Of a DNA stretch of 33,032 nucleotides, positions 1 through 5,902 are shown piece by piece. The notes under the pieces are model-generated. The model made no database searches. It worked only from the letters and a program-made list of their open reading frames with translations, and was not told the origin of the DNA. How positions within the stretch are numbered: the first letter of the stretch is position 1; every line of letters begins with the position of its first letter. Made by a program: the position numbers and the translations under genes. Source of the DNA: an uncultured Clostridia bacterium (GTDB lineage: Bacteria > Bacillota > Clostridia > Oscillospirales > CAG-272); NCBI GenBank assembly GCA_904501715.1, contig CAJGCD010000009.1:1-33032 (forward strand), in the 5' to 3' direction.

Positions 1-773
1 CCCTCCATCAATGCTCTCAGGCTATCCGCGTCACAGGTGTCCGCGCTGTCTGTCTGCCCTACGCAAAGCCCTACAAGATAGCCGTCGTTATCGAATACGG
101 GTGCGCCCTCCGAGCCTGTATCTCCGTGGATATTGACCTTCAATCCGTTGCTCACACTCAGCACTGAGCCCATTATAATATCCCTTCCTTCGCTTACCGC
201 TACTGTCATTTCTCCCCCTTGAAGCTCTCTTGAGGACAGCTCTGCCGCTCTCAGCCCCTCTGCCGATATCTTAAGGACCGCCGCTCCGCTGTCCTTATCG
301 CGGCGTATGCTGTCCGCGCCGTATTCTCTTCCGTCATTGAGAGTAACGCATACCCGTCCGTCGTCGGCGTCGCCGATCATAAGCGCGTCGGTAGCTATCC
401 ATCCGTCGGAGGACAAAATAACTCCCGACCAATATTTTACGTTCTGCCCCTTACCTACCTTAAGGCTCACAGAGCATTCAAGACACTCCTCATATATCCT
501 ACGCTCCGCGAAGGCTCCTCTCCATTCCTCCCTATCCTCTGTGGGAATAGTTATCTCCATAGGCGACTCGCTCTTCGCACCGAAAATAAATATCATAACA
601 CAAATCAAAGCCGTTGCCGCCAAAAGCAAGAGCAGCGGTAAGATTTTTCTTCCGCATCTCTTCTCACTCAGCACGACCTCGCTAAGCTCGGGAAGCTTCA
701 CCGTCTCAAATTCTCCGCCGTCATCATCCCCGAAAAATGCGTTATCGTGTGAAAAATCTCTTTTGTCTTTCAT
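1..773 (-). CDS. Membrane-anchored trypsin/HtrA-like protein, likely catalytically inactive; 3' end outside window
   Basis: The first 257 codons are visible and the C-terminus lies beyond the left edge. An acidic cytoplasmic N-terminus (about residues 1-40) is followed by one membrane segment (about 44-65) and a chymotrypsin-fold domain of the HtrA type, recognisable from SGVILSSDGWIAT, LNDGREYGA, AAVLKI and GAPVFDNDGYLVG. The three catalytic positions seem to be lost: Leu131 stands where HtrA has His, Gly163 where it has Asp, and Glu222 in GSEGAP where the GNSGGP Ser would be. It may therefore bind peptides rather than cut them. The start is ATG at 773 with GAGG nine bases upstream. It follows the histidine kinase gene, suggesting an envelope-stress role, which is inference. 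Any PDZ domain would lie outside the window. Confidence 0.75.
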   Translation of the reverse strand, partial: MKDKRDFSHDNAFFGDDDGGEFETVKLPELSEVVLSEKRCGRKILPLLLLLAATALICVMIFIFGAKSESPMEITIPTEDREEWRGAFAERRIYEECLECSVSLKVGKGQNVKYWSGVILSSDGWIATDALMIGDADDGRVCVTLNDGREYGADSIRRDKDSGAAVLKISAEGLRAAELSSRELQGGEMTVAVSEGRDIIMGSVLSVSNGLKVNIHGDTGSEGAPVFDNDGYLVGLCVGQTDSADTCDADSLRALME

Positions 774-783
774 TTTTCACCTC

Positions 784-827
784 AAAAAACTGCGTTCCGA
801 AAAGCTTAAGACCTTACGAAACGCAGT
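784..827 (-). terminator. Intrinsic terminator or attenuator between kinase and protease-like gene
   Basis: On the minus strand ACTGCGTT (827-820) pairs with AACGCAGT (796-789) and is followed at once by six T (789-784), just before the GAGG of the protease-like gene. The loop is long, about 23 nt, so the hairpin may be only partly efficient and could tune downstream expression. Confidence 0.5.
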
Positions 828-877
828 CACGGTATCTTTATGATACTACAAATATTCTTCTCTTTTTTGGGGTAAAC

Positions 878-2326
878 TTATTCGGCGTCAAGCGTAAAGC
901 TGAAGCAACAGTTTTTACCATACTCGCTCTCAACCCATATGCGCTGTCCGTGAGCGTCCATAATAGTCTTTGAGATAAACAGTCCAAGCCCCGCTCCGCT
1001 CTTATTAAGTCCTCGGCTCTTGTCGCTCTTGTAAAAACGCTCGAAAACGTAATTTATATCCGCCTCCGCTATACCGCTTCCGTCATTATAAACGTCAACC
1101 TGAAGCCTTTTGCTCTTTATTCTCTTTACTCTAATGCTGAGCCTTCCCTTCTCCGAGGCAAACTTTACCGCGTTGTCGCAAAGATTATAAAGCACCTGAT
1201 AAACAGCGTCGCTGTCGGCATTGGCTATCATCCTGTCCTCCTCCAGCTCAAAGGACACGTCAAGCCCCTTGGCGTTTATCTTCTGCTCGAAGGATATAAG
1301 TATCTGCCGTGCCATTTCGCAGACGTCGAAATCGGTCATGGTGAATTTGCGCTCACCCGCCTGTATCCTTGACAGGTCAAGCAGCGTAGATACAAGCCTT
1401 GATAGCCTTTTTATCTCGCTTGATACCATTTGCAGGTAATATTCGTGCTTATCGGGAGGAATAACACCGTCAAGTATTCCGTCAATAAAGCCCGAAATTG
1501 ATGTCATAGGGCTTCTCAGGTCGTGGGATACGTCGGACATAAATTTGTTTCTCATATTGTCGTAGTTGTCAAGGGATTCTGCCATATTGTTAAACGCTAA
1601 CGCAAGCTCCGCAACCTCGTCGCTTCCCCTTACGGGAACGCGGGTGTCGAATTTTCCCGAGGCAAATCTCTTTGCCGCCGAGCTTATCTCGCGCAGAGGA
1701 GCAATTACGCGCTCACTTATGAAATACACAGCTATAAGAGCTGCCAGAAGCACCCATATTATAGAGCCCATAACAACTCTGACTATGACCTCCATAAGCT
1801 TTTGCATCATCTCGGATTCCGAATACACAAAGACGTAGCCGCACACCTCTCCCGAGGAATTCTCTACCGTACGGGCGCTTACCGCCTTGGCGTGCTCAAG
1901 CATTCCGCTGGAAGCTCCGAAATTGAGGTATTCTCCCTCTCTGTCAAGAGAAGCCAATAGGTCCCCGTCTATTTCCTTGTTCATATTAAGACGGTTTTCG
2001 CCATTTCCCGCCACAGCCAGTGGCGCTCCGCTCTTATCGGCTACCAGCACGCTTGAATCGCCCGCCGAGCTTACCATAAGAGAAAGGGTGCTTTCTATAT
2101 CCTCACCGTCGGTGTCAATTAAACGAGAAAGGTCACCCGCAAAATTTTCCATTCGGTCCGACAGATATCCCGCCGACGCAAGAGCGGCACTTTCCATCAC
2201 GTCCTGCTTTGTAGTTTCGGAATACCTCCCTATGACCGACGCGGTTATGATTACCACGAGAATAAAACTCAATACTATTATGAGCATAAATGCCGATACG
2301 TATTTTGAAAAAAGACTTTTAAACAT
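878..2326 (-). CDS. Sensor histidine kinase, two-TM HAMP-HisKA-HATPase type
   Basis: The 482-residue protein has TM1 (about 11-33), an extracytoplasmic sensor region (about 34-180), TM2 (about 184-204) and a HAMP linker. The HisKA motif VSHDLRSP carries the phospho-acceptor His268. The HATPase domain shows an N box (NLCDNAVKF, 381-389), a G1 box (DGSGI) and a G2 box (GAGLGLFIS). The architecture is that of PhoR/ResE-like kinases that phosphorylate OmpR-type regulators. GAGG stands six bases before the ATG. The natural partner is probably the OmpR-type regulator at 4949-5641 on the same strand, but 2.6 kb of accessory DNA lies between them and the kinase now has its own strong promoter. The signal sensed cannot be told from sequence. 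Confidence 0.93.
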   Translation of the reverse strand: MFKSLFSKYVSAFMLIIVLSFILVVIITASVIGRYSETTKQDVMESAALASAGYLSDRMENFAGDLSRLIDTDGEDIESTLSLMVSSAGDSSVLVADKSGAPLAVAGNGENRLNMNKEIDGDLLASLDREGEYLNFGASSGMLEHAKAVSARTVENSSGEVCGYVFVYSESEMMQKLMEVIVRVVMGSIIWVLLAALIAVYFISERVIAPLREISSAAKRFASGKFDTRVPVRGSDEVAELALAFNNMAESLDNYDNMRNKFMSDVSHDLRSPMTSISGFIDGILDGVIPPDKHEYYLQMVSSEIKRLSRLVSTLLDLSRIQAGERKFTMTDFDVCEMARQILISFEQKINAKGLDVSFELEEDRMIANADSDAVYQVLYNLCDNAVKFASEKGRLSIRVKRIKSKRLQVDVYNDGSGIAEADINYVFERFYKSDKSRGLNKSGAGLGLFISKTIMDAHGQRIWVESEYGKNCCFSFTLDAE

Positions 2327-2357
2327 CCTTTACCTCAAAAACATTATTTTCAAATGA

Positions 2358-2386
2358 ATTATACCACAAGGGGATACGGTTGTCAA
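2358..2386 (-). promoter_or_regulatory. Sigma-A promoter of the histidine kinase gene, spanned by an inverted repeat
   Basis: Read on the minus strand: TTGACA (2386-2381), 17-bp spacer, TATAAT (2363-2358) with TGG directly before it, which is near consensus. A GGGGAT/ATCCCC inverted repeat (2370-2394) covers the -35 hexamer and could be an operator. Confidence 0.75.
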
Positions 2387-2500
2387 TAATCCCCGTAGTT
2401 AGAATTATAAACGATTTTTTGCTACTTTCTTGGAAGAAAGTAGCGCAAAGAACTTATTGAGGGATTTATTATAAGGGTTAGCACAAATCTATTTTAGCGG

Positions 2501-2797
2501 GTCATCCTGAGCGAAGCGCACAGCGTGCAGTCGAACTTTTGGATGGAAGAGCGGCTGCGAATTCATCCAAAAGCAAGAGCCGTAAGGCTCGCAGGGATCT
2601 ATTAAAAGACTTTGCTGTCCTTCGCGATAAATGTTACTTTTTTACATTTTCAAGGATAACAAAGCCGTAAGGAGATCCCGCTCCGCTTTGTTTCGCGCCT
2701 TTGCTCCGCTACCACGCTTCGCAAAGGTTCGACTTCACGGCGGCTCTCATTCCTTGCGTATACGGCAGCAATATCTCGCCGTTCCGCTCAGGATGAC
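2501..2797. repeat. Dispersed palindromic intergenic repeat with GTCATCCTGAGCG ends
   Basis: A perfect 13-bp inverted repeat, GTCATCCTGAGCG at 2501-2513 and its complement at 2785-2797, encloses about 270 bp with further related words on both arms (GTCGAAC and GGGATCT near the left arm, complements near the right). No credible gene lies inside; the short open frames are by-products. The left part contains several local hairpins. Only one composite copy is seen here. Confidence 0.7.
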
Positions 2798-2816
2798 ACG
2801 CTTAAATAGGACTTGT

Positions 2817-2913
2817 GTACAAAAATTGTAGGGACCGGCGTCCTCGACGGTCCTAAAAACATCATCCTTGTTTTCTTGGACCGTCGAGGACGCCGGTCCC
2901 TACGGTTTTGTAC
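2817..2913. repeat. Long perfect inverted repeat of the GTAGGGAC family
   Basis: A 26-bp perfect inverted repeat (2828-2853 against 2878-2903; the left arm begins GTAGGGACCGGCGTCC) is separated by 24 bases and extended outward by imperfect GTACAAAA/TTTTGTAC arms. As RNA it would form a very stable hairpin. The same core, with A for C and T for G at two positions, recurs at the right edge of the window (32904-32931 and, inverted, 33017-33032), so this is a dispersed repeat family. From 2914 to about 3040 the DNA is AT-rich and I see no gene, only a GATAG/CTATC palindrome at 2955-2968. Confidence 0.85.
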
Positions 2914-3039
2914 GAAGGATTTCACATAGCCTCCCTGCACAGGAAGCCTAAAAGATAGTGAGCTATCAATTATTATAAAAGGCTTGTCAATATCAAATTA
3001 TATCTTATATCAAATTATTTATAAAAATCTCAAAAGCTG

Positions 3040-3068
3040 TTGCATTTTGTCATTTTTTGTGATAAAAT
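3040..3068 (+). promoter_or_regulatory. Promoter for the structured RNA
   Basis: TTGCAT (3040-3045), 17-bp spacer, TAAAAT (3063-3068) preceded by TGA as an extended -10. The predicted transcription start, about seven bases downstream, falls at 3075, the first base of the outer stem of the RNA structure. Confidence 0.55.
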
Positions 3069-3074
3069 GAATTT

Positions 3075-3284
3075 GCCAAACAAACCAAATATGCTAAAAG
3101 GTCGAGTATTTTTTATTTTTAGGGGTAACTATACCCTTTTTTGAAAATACTGTCTTCAATCGAATTTGATAAAATGCAAATTCCTTATGGGGACAGTATT
3201 AATAATACCCGACCGTATATGGTTTGTTTGGCGACAACCGGAATTTGCGTTTTTGTGCGCTGATTTCGGTCGGCGCACTTTTTT
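3075..3284 (+). ncRNA. Candidate structured non-coding RNA of about 210 nt, family unknown
   Basis: Five nested helices can be drawn. P1 is 3075-3086 with 3221-3232 (12 perfect pairs, GCCAAACAAACC). P2 is 3100-3110 with 3204-3214 (one mismatch). P3 is a small hairpin, 3123-3127 with 3132-3136. P4 is 3146-3154 with 3192-3200 (9 perfect pairs). P5 is 3162-3168 with 3177-3183 (7 perfect pairs). A terminator follows 22 bases after P1. A well-formed promoter places the transcription start at the first base of P1. No open frame fits. Size, rod-like shape and independent unit recall 6S RNA, but I could not match any family. It could also be a leader or riboswitch for the operon that starts at 3407, or a short inverted-repeat element. 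Confidence 0.5.
3255..3284 (+). terminator. Intrinsic terminator of the candidate RNA
   Basis: GTGCGC (3255-3260) pairs with GCGCAC (3273-3278) and is followed by six T (3279-3284). Confidence 0.75.
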
Positions 3285-3348
3285 ATTAGTCTGGAACACC
3301 AAATATTAATTTTTTGTAAATAATAATCATGATATTCCTGCTTGGGCT

Positions 3349-3376
3349 ACTTTTGACCATGCCAAAAGTGTATAAT
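3349..3376 (+). promoter_or_regulatory. Promoter -10 with overlapping operator-like inverted repeat
   Basis: ACTTTTG (3349-3355) and CAAAAGT (3363-3369) form a 7-bp inverted repeat with a 7-bp spacer, ending two bases before a perfect TATAAT (3371-3376). The -35 region is poor. The position suggests a binding site for a regulator, possibly the winged-helix protein encoded just downstream; that link is inference. Confidence 0.45.
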
Positions 3377-3406
3377 TATAGTAGATAGACTTTTTGGGAG
3401 AGATAT

Positions 3407-3676
3407 ATGAAAGATAAGAAAAGAATGGCAAAAAAAACAATTATACTGTATGTTCTCAACATAATCAAGCGTTTTTCGTCAGAAGAACATCCGGTAAGTC
3501 AAACGGCTATCTGCAATTACCTGAATGACATCGAGATATCGTGTGACAGAAAAACTGTAGGAAGAAATATATCATATCTCAAGGATTTCGGTTACCCCAT
3601 AGAAAAGATAGAGGGTAAAGGATATTACATGGATAAAAAAGCTCTTGAGCATCTTGAAAAATATTTTATAATTTAG
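3407..3676 (+). CDS. Stand-alone winged-helix DNA-binding protein
   Basis: This 89-residue protein is almost entirely one winged-helix domain (about residues 10-80): a first helix ILYVLNIIKRFS, a recognition-helix region SCDRKTVGRNISYLKDFG, and a wing ending in GKGYYM. It resembles the N-terminal DNA-binding part of DeoR/WYL-type regulators but has no WYL or other effector domain, so it is either a truncated descendant or a natural mini-regulator. GGGAGAG precedes the ATG. It heads a three-gene operon with the next gene only 9 bases away, and an inverted repeat overlaps its likely promoter, so autoregulation is plausible. Its base composition is more AT-rich than the housekeeping genes on either side. 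Confidence 0.75.
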   Translation: MKDKKRMAKKTIILYVLNIIKRFSSEEHPVSQTAICNYLNDIEISCDRKTVGRNISYLKDFGYPIEKIEGKGYYMDKKALEHLEKYFII

Positions 3677-3685
3677 GAGAAAGCT

Positions 3686-4048
3686 ATGGACCAACAAATT
3701 ATTTACGCCAGAACCAACGCAGAATTTCTTAACAAGGTATTCGGTACAAACTACAGTCAATGGATGAGAGGCCGCTGGTACAAAGACTATGACACGATGG
3801 TTTGGATGATACGTCTTGACGGAGTAGAACGTCAAGGATGGATAAACAAAAGAATAAACGACACCATTATAGTAGAAAAATTTATTGGCCGCCAAGCCCC
3901 ATCATACACCGGTGAAAGAGAGAGAAAATACCGAATAGTGGTAAACGTAATAGGAGATGGCTCAAACAGAAAATATCATATATTGGGTACATACCGTTTT
4001 CGCTTTGATCTCAGCACCCCTAAAGAGCATGTTCTTGAAAAAATATAA
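3686..4048 (+). CDS. Hypothetical protein, paralogue of the next gene
   Basis: I do not recognise this 120-residue family. The N-terminal half aligns with the gene at 4075: YARTNAEFLNKVFGTNYSQW against AKTHADLLNKVLGTHYKAW, then WMIRL, GWIN/GWMN and a VEK triplet. The C-terminal half looks like alternating beta strands (YRIVVNVIG, KYHILGTYRF), which might be a small PUA-like or SRA-like barrel, but that is a guess. There is no signal peptide and no membrane segment, so it should be cytoplasmic. AGGAGA lies five bases before the ATG. It is AT-rich, like the rest of the island. Its position behind a winged-helix regulator and a structured RNA suggests a self-contained accessory unit. Confidence 0.7.
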   Translation: MDQQIIYARTNAEFLNKVFGTNYSQWMRGRWYKDYDTMVWMIRLDGVERQGWINKRINDTIIVEKFIGRQAPSYTGERERKYRIVVNVIGDGSNRKYHILGTYRFRFDLSTPKEHVLEKI

Positions 4049-4074
4049 ATATAAAAACTATATGGAGGTTCTAT

Positions 4075-4488
4075 ATGAAAAGCGGAGAATATATTATTGC
4101 AAAAACACATGCGGACCTTTTAAACAAAGTTTTAGGAACACACTATAAGGCTTGGATGAAAAGTGGCATAACGCTAAGTGACGGAAGATGGCTGTGGATG
4201 ATAAGGCTCAATCGCTCTGTAAATTCTTCGGGCTGGATGAATTATATGGAAAGCGAGGACAGGCTCGTTGAAAAAGCCATATCACCAAAATACGAAGATC
4301 ACCATACCTATATACAAGCAGTTATGAGCGCACGTGTGGGTAGGTTTGAAGATAGGGCTGTTTTCGATATAGTTGATTACGGGACTTACCGAAAATATAT
4401 ATTTCGCGGCGTATTTAAATTAAATAAAGCTGAATGCACTGAGAATATAAATATCTGGGACAAAATTATCAGTGACTATCGCTTTTAG
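4075..4488 (+). CDS. Hypothetical protein, paralogue of the preceding gene
   Basis: This 137-residue cytoplasmic protein is of unknown function. It shares with the upstream gene the order LLNKVLGTHYKAWM, then WLWMIRLN, SGWMN, LVEKAI and a C-terminal strand-rich part (AVFDIVDYG, RKYIFRGVFKL). It is 17 residues longer, mainly through an insertion before the second half and a longer tail. The conserved aromatic and Asn residues (Asn in LLNK, Trp in AWM, Trp in GWMN) are candidates for a ligand-binding site. GGAGG stands seven bases before the ATG. A tandem duplication that diverged this far suggests two subunits or two specificities rather than recent copy-number change. No catalytic motif could be identified. 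Confidence 0.7.
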   Translation: MKSGEYIIAKTHADLLNKVLGTHYKAWMKSGITLSDGRWLWMIRLNRSVNSSGWMNYMESEDRLVEKAISPKYEDHHTYIQAVMSARVGRFEDRAVFDIVDYGTYRKYIFRGVFKLNKAECTENINIWDKIISDYRF

Positions 4489-4644
4489 ATAATCACCTAT
4501 CTTTATGCAAAGTCTATAGTAACAAAGTTTGTACTAACTTTGACTGCAACAGTAAATCAACTTTATTTTTTACAACGCATCAAGATGGCTTTGATAATGC
4601 TGTGGTAAAAAAAGAACCTAAATAAGGAGACAGAATAAAACGAT

Positions 4645-4863
4645 ATGATAATATCAGGAGTAATTTTAATATTTTTGCAAATTTTGAGTCTGATAGCCCC
4701 CATTACTACAGGAAGACCTATCTTCAACGGAAATATTTTCGAGTTGATTGGATATTTTTCATTCTCCATAATCGGAATTATATTGCTTGTCATTGGCATA
4801 AGAAGGAAAAAAGCAAGAGTAACAACCGAGAATGAAGAAAATTTCACCAAGGAAGACAAATAA
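4645..4863 (+). CDS. Small two-TM membrane protein of unknown function
   Basis: A 72-residue protein with two hydrophobic segments (about 2-20 and 33-52), a positive RRKK stop-transfer stretch and a charged tail rich in Glu and Lys. GGAG lies about 15 bases before the ATG, which is long, so the start is less certain. It could be the last gene of the island on the plus strand, 156 bases after the paralogue pair; that gap holds no convincing gene. A bidirectional terminator follows at 4909-4950. A small holin-like or immunity-like function cannot be excluded, but nothing specific supports it. Confidence 0.5.
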   Translation: MIISGVILIFLQILSLIAPITTGRPIFNGNIFELIGYFSFSIIGIILLVIGIRRKKARVTTENEENFTKEDK

Positions 4864-4908
4864 AAAAGCAGAATAGCAGATCACACATCAAACCCACAAT
4901 CAGTAATC

Positions 4909-4950
4909 AAAAAACCGCCTATGCGTCCTGCATAGGCGGTAATATTTTTT
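4909..4950. terminator. Bidirectional intrinsic terminator
   Basis: ACCGCCTATGC (4914-4924) pairs with GCATAGGCGGT (4930-4940) around a 5-nt loop. Six A lie on the left and an AATATTTTTT tail on the right, so it can end both the response regulator transcript (minus) and the island transcript (plus). It indicates that the response regulator is not co-transcribed with the distant kinase. Confidence 0.85.
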
Positions 4951-5641
4951 AACTCAAAACTTCAAATTTGTAGCCAACGCCCCAAACGGTCTTTAAGGAC
5001 CATCTGTCCGACACACCGTCAAGCTTCTCGCGCAGACGCTTTACGTGTACGTCAACGGTTCTGGAGTCACCCAGATAGTCAAATCCCCAAACCTTGTCGA
5101 GAAGCTGATCGCGGGTAAACACTCTGTTTGAATTGGAAGCAAGGAAGTAGAGAAGCTCCAGCTCCTTAGGCGGAACGTCAACAGGCTTTCCGCAGAGCTT
5201 AAGCTCATACTTCTGATGGCTTATCTCGATATTCTCAAACTTTATAACGTCCTCGTCGTTCTGTACGGTGTGAGCCTGATAACGGCGAAGCACCGCCTTT
5301 ACACGCGCGCTGAGCTCCTTCATATCGAAGGGCTTTACGAGAAAGTCGTCAGCGCCCAGCTCAAGACCGAGCACCTTGTCAAAGACCTCGCCCTTTGCGG
5401 TTATCATTATGATAGGCTTGGAGGATATCTCTCTTATCTCACGGCAGACCTGCCATCCGTCCTTTTTGGGAAGCATAATATCCAGAAGCACGATATCGGG
5501 GTCGTAAATTTTAAAAAAGCTTATACCCTCAGCTCCGTCTGCTGCGGTCTTTACAGCATATCCCTCGTTCTCAAAATAGAGCTTTAACAGGTCGCATATG
5601 TTCGCGTCATCATCTACAATAAGTATTTTAGTATCCAGCAT
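4949..5641 (-). CDS. OmpR/PhoB-family response regulator
   Basis: The 230-residue protein has a receiver domain (about 1-120) with the acidic pocket Asp10-Asp12, phospho-acceptor Asp54 in VLLDIMLP, a conserved Thr in IMITAKG and Lys in LVKPFD. A linker leads to an OmpR-type winged-helix domain (about 132-228) with the typical ELELLYFLASN, VDVHVKRLREKLD and WGVGYKF segments. It is a transcription factor activated by a histidine kinase. AGGAGG stands seven bases before the ATG. It has its own promoter and terminator. The likely partner kinase is at 878-2326 on the same strand; normally such genes adjoin, and here the accessory island lies between them. Confidence 0.95.
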   Translation of the reverse strand: MLDTKILIVDDDANICDLLKLYFENEGYAVKTAADGAEGISFFKIYDPDIVLLDIMLPKKDGWQVCREIREISSKPIIMITAKGEVFDKVLGLELGADDFLVKPFDMKELSARVKAVLRRYQAHTVQNDEDVIKFENIEISHQKYELKLCGKPVDVPPKELELLYFLASNSNRVFTRDQLLDKVWGFDYLGDSRTVDVHVKRLREKLDGVSDRWSLKTVWGVGYKFEVLS

Positions 5642-5680
5642 TTTACACCTCCTGTGTAATGCAATAATATTCCACTTTTA

Positions 5681-5709
5681 ATTATAGCACACATTTTAAG
5701 TTTTTGCAA
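5681..5709 (-). promoter_or_regulatory. Sigma-A promoter of the response regulator
   Basis: On the minus strand: TTGCAA (5709-5704), 17-bp spacer, TATAAT (5686-5681) preceded by TGC (extended -10). Confidence 0.75.
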
Positions 5710-5830
5710 ACAATTTTTTAATTTTTTAATATATTTCCTCCATTTTTTAAAAATCCATACCTTTTTTGTCACAAAAATGTCATATTTCTCAAAAATCTCC
5801 TTATTTTTACTTCAATTTAAGCCAAGCGCC

Positions 5831-5859
5831 TTGAAAAAAGCGACGCTTTGTGCTATAAT
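5831..5859 (+). promoter_or_regulatory. Sigma-A promoter of the ychF-trmB-truB operon
   Basis: TTGAAA (5831-5836), 17-bp spacer, TATAAT (5854-5859) preceded by TGC. It is divergent from the response regulator promoter about 120 bp away. The stretch between them is AT-rich and carries nothing else that I recognise. Confidence 0.8.
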
Positions 5860-5902
5860 ATCTCCGTATGAATTGATAACTTTTTATAAAGGACGGTAAA
5901 AA

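Noticed and set aside
2631..2831. Open frame of 66 codons inside the palindromic repeat
   Set aside because: It is Arg-rich, lies wholly within repeat sequence and has no ribosome binding site.
3075..3232. Assignment of the structured RNA as 6S RNA or as a mobile inverted-repeat element
   Set aside because: Shape and size are compatible with 6S RNA, and a GAATTTGC word near both ends (3069-3076 and 3241-3248) could hint at insertion, but neither could be supported without a covariance search, so only a candidate RNA is reported.
4489..4620. Open stretch ending in a Lys-Lys-Glu-Pro-Lys tail before the small membrane protein
   Set aside because: It runs about 45 codons from a preceding stop without a start codon and shows no recognisable domain; too little to call a gene or a remnant.
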